Source of the DNA: an uncultured Candidatus Altimarinota bacterium | Lineage (GTDB): Bacteria; Patescibacteriota; Gracilibacteria; CAIRYL01 | Direction of reading: 5' to 3' | Length of the DNA: 5,091 nt | Assembly (NCBI GenBank): GCA_947311665.1 | Contig: CAMZLA010000078.1 | Coordinates: 1-5,091, forward strand | Shown here: piece by piece, positions 1 through 5,091 of the stretch | How the letters are laid out: each line of letters opens with the position of its first letter | How positions within the stretch are numbered: position 1 is the stretch's first letter | The notes under the pieces: generated by a model | The model's database searches: none | What the model was told of the DNA's origin: nothing | What the model saw: the letters and a program-made list of their open reading frames with translations, nothing else | Program-made: the position numbers and the translations under genes

Positions 1-738
1 ACACTTCTCGATTGTTTTATTTCTCATTCAAACAGACTTCCTGCCAGTTTTTTCGTTACGATGTCATATAGTTGTTGGGCATTGCGAAGAGGAGAAATAG
101 AAATTGATATGAAAAAAGGAGTAATAAAAGATAAACAAAAAAATAAACAAAAAGAAACAGAGACACAGAAACAGCAAGAAAAAAATAATACAATTCTAAA
201 GAAAACAAATAGCATAGATTTTTCTCAAGCAAAAAAACTCACATTCCCATTATCAGATTCTGATGTAAAAAATGTACAAATAGGGGATATTCTTCTTCTT
301 TCAGGGAAAATATATACGGGACGAGATGCTCTTCATCATTATATTGTAGAAGAAAATAATGAAATTCCAACTGACATTTCTGGTTCGGCGATATATCATT
401 GTGGACCAATTATGAAAAAAAATAATGGAACTGATGAATGGAATTGTATTTCTGCAGGACCAACAACATCTATTAGAGAAGAAGAATATGAAGCTGATTT
501 TATTGAAAAAACAGGAATTAAAGCAGTAATAGGAAAAGGAAATATGGGAGAAAAAACACAAAACGCATTAGAAAAAAATAATTGTATCTATCTTCATGCA
601 ATTGGTGGAGCGGCAGCGGTATACGCAGAATGTATAAAAAAAATTCCTCAAGTTTTTTTTCTTGAGGAATTTGGAATGCCAGAAGCTATGTGGGAAATGA
701 AAATCGAAGATTTTCCTGTCATTGTTACAATGAAATAG
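1..738 (+). CDS. fumA: Fused class I fumarate hydratase, 3' part (alpha-domain end plus complete beta domain)
   Basis: Class I fumarases use a [4Fe-4S] cluster to interconvert fumarate and (S)-malate in the cytoplasm. The frame is open from the first base, so the gene is cut by the window edge; 245 residues remain. Residues 11-36 match the end of the alpha domain, with LPASFF followed by SYSCWALRRGE. Cys25 sits where the family has a cluster-ligand cysteine (inferred from family knowledge). Residues 37-79 are a Lys/Gln/Glu-rich linker. The beta domain follows: SGKIYTGRDALHH (101-113), YHCGP (132-136), AGPTTSIRE (152-160), IGKGNMGEKT (177-186), AIGGAAAVYAE (200-210) and LEEFGMPEAMW (221-231), ending FPVIVTM. 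The ATG codons at 61 and 109 are internal: conserved alpha sequence is read straight through into beta. The related L-tartrate dehydratase cannot be excluded without the missing N-terminus. The stop is TAG. Confidence 0.88.
   Translation, partial: TLLDCFISHSNRLPASFFVTMSYSCWALRRGEIEIDMKKGVIKDKQKNKQKETETQKQQEKNNTILKKTNSIDFSQAKKLTFPLSDSDVKNVQIGDILLLSGKIYTGRDALHHYIVEENNEIPTDISGSAIYHCGPIMKKNNGTDEWNCISAGPTTSIREEEYEADFIEKTGIKAVIGKGNMGEKTQNALEKNNCIYLHAIGGAAAVYAECIKKIPQVFFLEEFGMPEAMWEMKIEDFPVIVTMK
641..672 (+). repeat. Perfect 12-bp hairpin with T8 loop inside the fumarase gene
   Basis: Bases 641-652 are the exact reverse complement of 661-672, separated by eight T residues. In mRNA this would be a 12-bp stem with a U8 loop, about 65 bases before the stop codon. 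It encodes the conserved stretch IPQVFFLEEF, so protein constraint may explain much of it. No T-run follows the stem, so it does not look like a standard intrinsic terminator. Confidence 0.6.
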
Positions 739-779
739 CAAGAAATATAAATATAATTTTTTCATTTTCATTGTTACTA

Positions 780-3341
780 TTACTTTCTTCCTGCAGCAAC
801 AATAGCAATGGGAACACGAAAGGGAGAGCATGAAACGATTTTTATTCCTATCTCATCAAAAAAAGTTATAGACTTTCCATTTCCTCCATGTTCCCCACAC
901 ACAGAAGTTTTAAAATTTTCTGGTATATGAGATAAAACATTTTTCATTAATTCCCCCACTCCATTTTTATCAATTTCTTGAAATGGATCAATCTCAAAAA
1001 TCTCTTGTTTTAAATATTCTGGTAAAAACTTTCCAATATCATCTCGAGAAAATCCGAAAGTCATTTGCGTTAAATCATTTGTACCAAAACTGAAAAAATC
1101 GGCATGTTTAGCAATCTCATTTGCAATAATACATGCTCGAGGAGTTTCAATCATTGTTCCTATTCTACATTGAATATTATATTTTTTTACAATATTTTCT
1201 ATTCGAGATTTTAAAATAATAAATTCTGAAACATGTGAAACTAAAGGGATCATTATTTCAATATTTTTTTTCTGAGTTTCTGCTCCTGCCGAGACAATTG
1301 CAGAAACTTGAGCTTCTAATAAATTGGGAATTGTCAATAATAATCGACACCCTCTATGACCCATCATCGGATTCACTTCATGCAAATATTCTATTCGTTC
1401 TCTAATATGGAGTGGTGTTTTATTCATCATTTCTGCCAATTCTTCTATTTCATAATCGGACTGCGGCAAAAACTCGTGCAATGGTGGATCAAGTAACCGA
1501 ATGCAAATAGGTCTATCTTCAAGAATTTTATAAATTTCTATAAAATCTTCTTTTTGAAATTTCTCTATTTCTTGCAATGCTTTTTCTGAGATTTCAGAAT
1601 CTTCAGAAAGAATCATTTTTCGCACTTCAACTATTCTATCTTTTTCAAAGAACATATGTTCCGTTCTGCATAATCCAATCCCTTCTGCTCCAAACTCAAG
1701 AGCTCGTGCAACATCTTTTGGAGTATCGGCATTTGTTCGCACTCCCAAAGTTTTTGTTTCGGTTGCCCATTCTAAAAGCTGTTGAAATGCTGCATCTATT
1801 TGAGGTGGAATTTTAGAAATTTTCCCTTCAAAAACTTCTCCACTACTTCCATCTATTGTTATCACATCTCCTGATTTAAGAACTAAATCATCAATCATAA
1901 TAAGACCTCTTTGCTCATCAATTTTAATTTCACTTACTCCAGAAACACATGGACGCCCCATTCCGCGAGCTACAACTGCTGCATGCGAAGTCATTCCTCC
2001 ACAAGCCGTAATAATCCCTTCTGATGAATGCATTCCTGATATATCTTCTGGAGAAGTTTCATGTCGAACAAGAATAACAGGTTCTTCTCGTTTTTTTGCT
2101 TCAACTGCATCATTTGCTGTAAAAACTATTTTTCCAGTTGCTCCGCCAGGGCTTGCAGGTAAACCTTTTGCCAAAGGAATTTTTTTCATTTTTTCTTTTT
2201 CATCAAGTTTTGGATGTAAAAGAGTTTCAATATCTGCATCTGTTACTCTGTGTAATGCTTGAATTTTTGTTATTTTATTTTCTGCAACCATTTCAGTTGC
2301 AATTCTTACACTTGCTGCCGCACTTCGTTTTCCACTTCGAGTTTGCAAAACAAACAATTTCTCATTTTCAATTGTAAATTCAATATCTTGCATATCACCA
2401 AAATGATTTTCAAGATTTTCTCTTAGTTCACAAAGTTCTTTATAAATTATTGGCATTATTTTTTCTAACTCAAGAATAGGATTTGGTGTTCGAATCCCAG
2501 CTACAACATCTTCCCCTTGAGCATTTAACAAAAATTCTCCATAAAAAACATTTTCTCCTGTTGATGGGTTTCGAGTAAAACATACTCCAGTTCCTGAAGT
2601 ATCTCCTAAATTTCCAAAAACCATCATTTGAATATTTACAGCTGTACCGATGTCATGAGAAATCTTATTTAAATTTCTATAAAAAATAGCTCTATCAGCA
2701 TTCCAGCTTTTAAATACCGCTTCTATAGCACCTAACAATTGTTTTTTTGGATCTAATGGAAATTTTTTCCCAGTATTCTTTTCTATAATAATAATATATT
2801 CATTAATAATTTCTTTCCATTCATCAGCTGTAATTTCTGTATCATTTGTTTTTTTTGTATGAGTTTTTAAACGAGAAATTTCATTTTCAAAAATATTATG
2901 TTCTACCCCCATTACTACATTTCCATACATTTGAATAAACCGACGAAAACTATCATATGCAAATCGAGAATTCCCAGATTTTTTTGCTAAGGCTTCAACC
3001 GATTCAAAATTCAACCCTAAATTTAAAATAGTATCCATCATTCCAGGCATAGAAATACTCGCTCCACTTCGTACAGAAACAAGTAATGGATTTTTTTCAT
3101 CACCAAATTTTTTGCCAGTTTTTTCTTCTAAATCAATAATATTTTTTTCTATTTCTTCTTGTAATGCTTCCCATATTTTTTCATCTTTATTATAAAAATC
3201 TATGCATGCTTTGGTAGAGAGAGTAAACCCATCGGGAACAGGAATACCTATGCGTTGCATCTCTGCAAGGTTTGCTCCTTTTCCTCCCAATAACTCTGTC
3301 ATATTTTTATTCCCCTGTTCAAACGATGTAATGTAATTCAT
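780..3341 (-). CDS. ppdK: Pyruvate, phosphate dikinase, complete
   Basis: This cytoplasmic enzyme interconverts pyruvate + ATP + phosphate with phosphoenolpyruvate + AMP + pyrophosphate, and can run toward glycolysis or gluconeogenesis. The 853 residues are close to the usual ~870-900. The N-terminal ATP-grasp domain has GGKGANLAEM (19-28), SVRSGASISMPGMMDT (89-104) and GTGVCFTRNPSTGE (250-263). The central phosphohistidine domain has GGMTSHAAVVARGMG (448-462), with His453 as the phosphorylated residue. The C-terminal PEP/pyruvate barrel has GLCRTEHMF (556-564, Arg559), IRLLDPP (614-620, Arg615), NPMMGHRGCR (657-666), IETPRA (731-736, Glu732), FGTNDLTQ (752-759, Asn755/Asp756) and SVCGEHGG (813-820, catalytic Cys815). 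These roles are assigned by analogy with the Clostridium symbiosum enzyme. All key residues are present. The ATG at 3341 begins the normal family N-terminus, with no clear Shine-Dalgarno before it. The gene converges on fumarase, with 41 bases between stops. Confidence 0.97.
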   Translation of the reverse strand: MNYITSFEQGNKNMTELLGGKGANLAEMQRIGIPVPDGFTLSTKACIDFYNKDEKIWEALQEEIEKNIIDLEEKTGKKFGDEKNPLLVSVRSGASISMPGMMDTILNLGLNFESVEALAKKSGNSRFAYDSFRRFIQMYGNVVMGVEHNIFENEISRLKTHTKKTNDTEITADEWKEIINEYIIIIEKNTGKKFPLDPKKQLLGAIEAVFKSWNADRAIFYRNLNKISHDIGTAVNIQMMVFGNLGDTSGTGVCFTRNPSTGENVFYGEFLLNAQGEDVVAGIRTPNPILELEKIMPIIYKELCELRENLENHFGDMQDIEFTIENEKLFVLQTRSGKRSAAASVRIATEMVAENKITKIQALHRVTDADIETLLHPKLDEKEKMKKIPLAKGLPASPGGATGKIVFTANDAVEAKKREEPVILVRHETSPEDISGMHSSEGIITACGGMTSHAAVVARGMGRPCVSGVSEIKIDEQRGLIMIDDLVLKSGDVITIDGSSGEVFEGKISKIPPQIDAAFQQLLEWATETKTLGVRTNADTPKDVARALEFGAEGIGLCRTEHMFFEKDRIVEVRKMILSEDSEISEKALQEIEKFQKEDFIEIYKILEDRPICIRLLDPPLHEFLPQSDYEIEELAEMMNKTPLHIRERIEYLHEVNPMMGHRGCRLLLTIPNLLEAQVSAIVSAGAETQKKNIEIMIPLVSHVSEFIILKSRIENIVKKYNIQCRIGTMIETPRACIIANEIAKHADFFSFGTNDLTQMTFGFSRDDIGKFLPEYLKQEIFEIDPFQEIDKNGVGELMKNVLSHIPENFKTSVCGEHGGNGKSITFFDEIGIKIVSCSPFRVPIAIVAAGRK

Positions 3342-3405
3342 AAAAATTATAAAAGAAAAAGATATTTTTGCCTCTCATTAAGGAATATCTGCAAATATAT
3401 TGAAT

Positions 3406-3461
3406 AAAAAAAAAGCACACTCGCAAAAGTGAACTTTTATATAAATATAAAAACAAGAGTG
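3406..3461 (-). terminator. Possible terminator or attenuator in the ppdK leader
   Basis: Read on the minus strand, CACTC (3461-3457) can pair with GAGTG (3422-3418). The enclosed part contains an 18-base AT-only palindrome (3452-3435, eight complementary pairs around two bases). A competing small stem, CACT/AGTG, lies at 3431-3418. Three bases after GAGTG comes a run of nine T (plus-strand A at 3406-3414). Stem followed by U-run fits an intrinsic terminator or attenuator about 65 bases before the ppdK start. The stems are short and AT-rich, so the call is weak. Confidence 0.25.
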
Positions 3462-3462
3462 G

Positions 3463-3483
3463 GATTGAGGATAATCCCCAACC
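3463..3483 (-). repeat. Nine-pair hairpin, better formed on the minus strand
   Basis: Bases 3463-3471 and 3475-3483 are near-complementary around a three-base loop. In a minus-strand transcript all nine pairs form, two of them as G-U. In a plus-strand transcript those two become A-C mismatches. This asymmetry suggests the structure, if real, belongs to RNA transcribed toward ppdK. It is more GC-rich than its surroundings. It matches no riboswitch class that I recognise. Confidence 0.3.
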
Positions 3484-3590
3484 ATAGAGGAAGTAAAGCA
3501 ATAGTCATTTTGTAATAAAAAAAAATATTATTTATCAATATATCTTAAAAAAAGAATACTAATAAATCCGAAGAAAAAGAAAGAGAATTT

Positions 3591-3619
3591 TTGAGTTTTT
3601 TATATAAAACTGATAAAAT
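3591..3619 (+). promoter_or_regulatory. Sigma-70-type promoter for the VF530-family gene
   Basis: The -35 element TTGAGT (3591-3596) is separated by exactly 17 bases from the -10 element TAAAAT (3614-3619). A TGA directly before the -10 makes an extended TGn motif. Transcription would start near 3626, giving a leader of about 24 bases before the ATG at 3650. Chance matches are common in AT-rich DNA, but spacing, extended -10 and distance to the gene all agree. Confidence 0.5.
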
Positions 3620-3649
3620 AATTATATATTTTTCTTATATTAAAACCCC

Positions 3650-3859
3650 ATGTCTCAAATAAATAACCCTCTCCATGGAATAACTCTTAAAAAAATAATA
3701 AAAGATTTAGTTGATGAAATTGGCTGGAAAACTCTTGCAGAAAAAATTCAAATTCGATGTTTTATGTTTGATCCTACAATAAATTCTAGTCTCAAATTTT
3801 TACGAAAAACTCCTTGGGCAAGAAAAAAAGTTGAAGAATTATATGTGAAAATTTTTTAA
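3650..3859 (+). CDS. VF530-family (DUF2132) small putative DNA-binding protein
   Basis: This 69-residue protein covers essentially the whole VF530/DUF2132 family. Recognisable blocks are NPLHGITL (6-13), the helix [14 protein letters not shown] (20-33), IRCF (35-38), then DP (41-42), [13 protein letters not shown] (46-58) and VEELY (61-65). The family is described as DNA-binding because its fold resembles known DNA-binding proteins; its cellular role is unknown to me. The protein is basic, and I see no signal peptide or membrane segment. The ATG start gives the usual family N-terminus; CCCC directly before it means there is no Shine-Dalgarno. It has its own promoter and appears monocistronic. 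Its last 21 bases overlap the 3' end of the convergent rfbB gene. Confidence 0.9.
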   Translation: MSQINNPLHGITLKKIIKDLVDEIGWKTLAEKIQIRCFMFDPTINSSLKFLRKTPWARKKVEELYVKIF

Positions 3860-4882
3860 ATACCAGTCCACTGTTTTTTCAATTCCACTTTCAAAATTTT
3901 CTTCTGCTTTCCAACCTAATTTTTTTTCTATCTTACTCGCATCAATAGCATATCGAAAATCATGTCCTGCTCGGTCTTCAACAAAAGTTATGTGATGAGA
4001 ATATTTTTTATTATCAGAACGAGGATTTTTTTTATCTAAAATTTCACAAATTTTTTCTGCTATTTCAAGTGTTGTTTTTTCATTTCGTCCACCTATATTA
4101 TATGTTTCTCCAGAAACTCCATTATGAAAAGTAATATCTATTCCTTTACAATGGTCTAAAACATAGAGCCAATCACGAATATTTTTCCCATCTCCATAAA
4201 TAGGAATTTTTTTTCCTGCCAAAGCGGATGCTATAATTGTTGGAATAAGTTTTTCTGAGTGCTGTTTTGGTCCATAATTATTTGAACAATTGGTAATAAT
4301 AGTATCAAGATTGAAAGTATGGTGATAGCTTCTCACAAGCATATCTGATGATGCCTTACTTGCTGAATATGGAGAATTTGGAGCATATGCCGTTTCCTCT
4401 GTAAATAATCCTATTTCACCTAGAGTTCCATACACTTCATCGGTTGAAATATGATGAAATCTATGTTTTTTTTCTAAAGTATTATTGCTAAACAAAGCAG
4501 AAGTTTCCCAATATTTTTTTGCAACATCTAATAAAATAAATGTTCCATTTACATTTGTTCTGATGAAAATTTCAGGATTTTTTATTGAATTATCTACATG
4601 ACTTTCTGCTGCAAAATGGATAACATCGGTTATTTTATGTATTTCAAAAATTTTTTCTATCAATTTTCTATCACAAATATCTCCTTCAATAAAAAAATAA
4701 TTGTCATTGTTTTTAAGTTTTTTTAAGTTTTTTATTTCATTATTCAAGGCTCTATTATCGGATGCATAACTTAAAACATCTATATTAACAATAGTATAAT
4801 CTGGATATTTTTCTAAAAAATAGGGAATAAAATTTGATCCAATAAATCCAGAACCTCCAGTAATAAGAATTGATTTTTTCAT
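3839..4882 (-). CDS. rfbB: dTDP-glucose 4,6-dehydratase
   Basis: This NAD-dependent extended short-chain dehydrogenase converts dTDP-glucose to dTDP-4-keto-6-deoxyglucose, the second step toward dTDP-rhamnose and other deoxysugars of surface glycans. The 347 residues are a normal length. It has the NAD motif TGGSGFIG (8-15), GDICD (67-71), [12 protein letters not shown] (89-100), the catalytic triplet T147-D148-E149 in STDEVYG, the YxxxK pair Y172/K176 in [23 protein letters not shown] (198-214), [11 protein letters not shown] (231-241) and [12 protein letters not shown] (303-314). The specificity blocks favour RmlB over other nucleotide-sugar epimerases. The ATG at 4882 gives the usual [10 protein letters not shown] beginning. 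An upstream in-frame TTG (4903) would add seven residues and overlap the previous gene, so I reject it. The upstream gene stops one base before this ATG, so the two are probably co-transcribed and translationally coupled. No other sugar-pathway gene is in view. Confidence 0.96.
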   Translation of the reverse strand: MKKSILITGGSGFIGSNFIPYFLEKYPDYTIVNIDVLSYASDNRALNNEIKNLKKLKNNDNYFFIEGDICDRKLIEKIFEIHKITDVIHFAAESHVDNSIKNPEIFIRTNVNGTFILLDVAKKYWETSALFSNNTLEKKHRFHHISTDEVYGTLGEIGLFTEETAYAPNSPYSASKASSDMLVRSYHHTFNLDTIITNCSNNYGPKQHSEKLIPTIIASALAGKKIPIYGDGKNIRDWLYVLDHCKGIDITFHNGVSGETYNIGGRNEKTTLEIAEKICEILDKKNPRSDNKKYSHHITFVEDRAGHDFRYAIDASKIEKKLGWKAEENFESGIEKTVDWYLKNFHI

Positions 4883-4883
4883 A

Positions 4884-5009
4884 TTAAGAATATGTTTTCG
4901 CAATAAAGTTTTTAGGGTTTGCTAGCCGAAGAGATTCTTCATTTGCAATAATAACATATAGCCCATTTTTTATAGCAAATTTTTCAATTTGAGGAGTAAT
5001 CAATGATCC
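4884..5009 (-). CDS. C-terminal end of an unidentified protein, cut by the inverted repeat
   Basis: A minus-strand frame ends at TAA (4886-4884), one base before the rfbB start. Its last 36 residues begin PQIEKFAIKNGLYVIIA, continue NEESLRLANP and end FIAKTYS. They look like a genuine soluble C-terminus. The pattern of a helix, then GLYVI, then a short strand ending in LANP loosely recalls the tails of coiled-coil or nuclease-like hypothetical proteins such as DUF3782-type families; I am not confident of that. Upstream of the Pro codon (4994) the sequence enters the centre of the inverted repeat, and a TGA lies in frame at 5012-5010. The true upstream coding sequence is therefore missing, probably replaced by the fold-back copy. 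Only residues up to about 4994 should be trusted. Confidence 0.5.
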   Translation of the reverse strand, partial: GSLITPQIEKFAIKNGLYVIIANEESLRLANPKNFIAKTYS

Positions 5010-5091
5010 TCAAATTGAAAAATTTGCTATAAAAAATGGGCTATATTTTATTATTGCAAATGAAGAATCTCTTCGGCTAGCAATCCCTAAG
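4911..5091. repeat. Long near-perfect inverted repeat at the window end (probable fold-back chimera)
   Basis: The left arm (4911-4995) and right arm (5007-5091) are reverse complements at 82 of 85 positions, around an 11-base centre (4996-5006). The mismatched pairs are 4955/5047, 4918/5084 and 4911/5091. The right arm runs to the last base of the window. The arms are much longer than any terminator stem and encode protein, and the left arm joins the rfbB upstream gene seamlessly. This pattern is typical of an amplification or assembly fold-back at a contig end. A true inverted duplication, or the hairpin end of a linear replicon, is possible but less likely. Confidence 0.9.
4993..5091 (+). 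pseudogene. Inverted copy of the unidentified C-terminus (right arm)
   Basis: On the plus strand the right arm encodes the same 28 residues as the minus-strand left arm, beginning DPQIEKFAIKNGLY, with two substitutions: Val to Phe at 5047 and Asn to Ile at 5084. The mismatch at the last base (5091) is silent, since AAG and AAA both encode Lys. The frame has a TGA (4990-4992) before it and no start codon, and it leaves the window without a stop. It is best treated as the copied half of the repeat rather than a separate gene. Confidence 0.5.

Larger units (their letters stand above)
3342..3649. other. Divergent intergenic region between ppdK and the VF530-family gene
   Basis: These 308 non-coding bases hold the leaders of the two divergent genes. 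The right part has a good plus-strand promoter (3591-3619). The middle has two candidate minus-strand hairpins and a run of nine A (nine T on the minus strand). I could not assign a confident minus-strand promoter for ppdK. TATAAT lies on the minus strand only four bases before the ppdK ATG, with no matching -35, and is probably chance in such AT-rich DNA. A minus-strand reading frame beginning at TTG (3501) runs into ppdK and does not resemble a real gene. Confidence 0.7.

Noticed and set aside
109..738. Separate beta-subunit gene starting at the ATG at 109
   Set aside because: Conserved alpha-subunit sequence (SYSCWALRR) is in the same frame with no stop, and the AGAGGAG at 88-94 is 14 bases from that ATG, too far for a good ribosome binding site.
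724..777. Bidirectional terminator between the fumarase and ppdK genes
   Set aside because: Bases 724-735 and 766-777 form a 12-bp stem with one mismatch, but the loop is 30 bases and no clear T-run follows on either strand. A 10-base direct repeat (719-728 and 768-777) accounts for part of the match.
3319..3501. Small hydrophobic minus-strand protein upstream of ppdK
   Set aside because: It starts at TTG, overlaps the ppdK start in another frame, has no ribosome binding site, and its Phe/Tyr/Leu-rich make-up is what AT-rich non-coding DNA yields.
4711..4730. Tandem 10-base repeat within rfbB
   Set aside because: Two copies of ttttaagttt encode a Lys/Leu/Asn stretch in a variable loop; this is simple AT-rich coding sequence.
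4883..4903. Longer rfbB product starting at TTG 4903
   Set aside because: It adds seven residues not typical of the family and overlaps the preceding gene, while the ATG at 4882 gives the standard N-terminus.
1..5091. Recoding of UGA as an amino acid, as in some candidate-phylum bacteria
   Set aside because: No gene stops at TGA, but none has an in-frame TGA either. More than 800 codons of ppdK with many GGA glycines read cleanly under the standard code. The only suggestive TGA codons lie at the centre of the inverted repeat.
4911..5091. Terminal inverted repeats of an insertion sequence, or a phage attachment site
   Set aside because: There is no transposase or integrase, the arms are separated by only 11 bases, no target duplication is visible, and the arms themselves are protein-coding.

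Overview
The window is an AT-rich stretch of bacterial DNA (my impression, not computed, is about 70% A+T). It carries ordinary metabolic genes on both strands. The standard code fits: tryptophan is TGG, and no in-frame TGA interrupts the long genes. All five visible stop codons are TAA or TAG. No gene has a convincing Shine-Dalgarno sequence just before its start. The lineage cannot be fixed from this alone. A small-genome uncultivated bacterium is plausible, but that is a guess.

Layout, left to right. Bases 1-738 (+) are the 3' part of a fused class I (iron-sulfur) fumarase: the end of the alpha domain, a charged low-complexity linker, and the whole beta domain. Bases 780-3341 (-) are a complete pyruvate, phosphate dikinase. 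It converges on the fumarase gene with only 41 bases between them. Bases 3342-3649 are a non-coding divergent gap. It holds a good promoter for the next gene and, on the minus strand, hairpins and a T-run that may belong to the dikinase leader. Bases 3650-3859 (+) encode a 69-residue VF530/DUF2132-family protein, whose 3' end overlaps that of the convergent gene after it. Bases 3839-4882 (-) are dTDP-glucose 4,6-dehydratase (rfbB/rmlB). Immediately upstream of it, on the same strand, is the last part of an unidentified gene ending at 4884.

The right end is the structural surprise. Bases 4911-4995 and 5007-5091 form a near-perfect inverted repeat (82 of 85 positions) around an 11-base centre, and it runs to the last base. 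Both arms encode the same protein C-terminus, one on each strand. The simplest reading is a fold-back chimera at a contig end, from amplification or assembly, rather than a genomic structure. A true inverted duplication cannot be excluded.

Functionally, fumarase and the dikinase both serve central carbon metabolism (the malate/fumarate and pyruvate/phosphoenolpyruvate nodes). The dehydratase feeds dTDP-deoxysugar synthesis for surface polysaccharide. Apart from the likely rfbB/upstream-gene pair, strands alternate, so there is no large operon. I see no CRISPR array, tRNA, rRNA, transposase or defence system, and no convincing new system.
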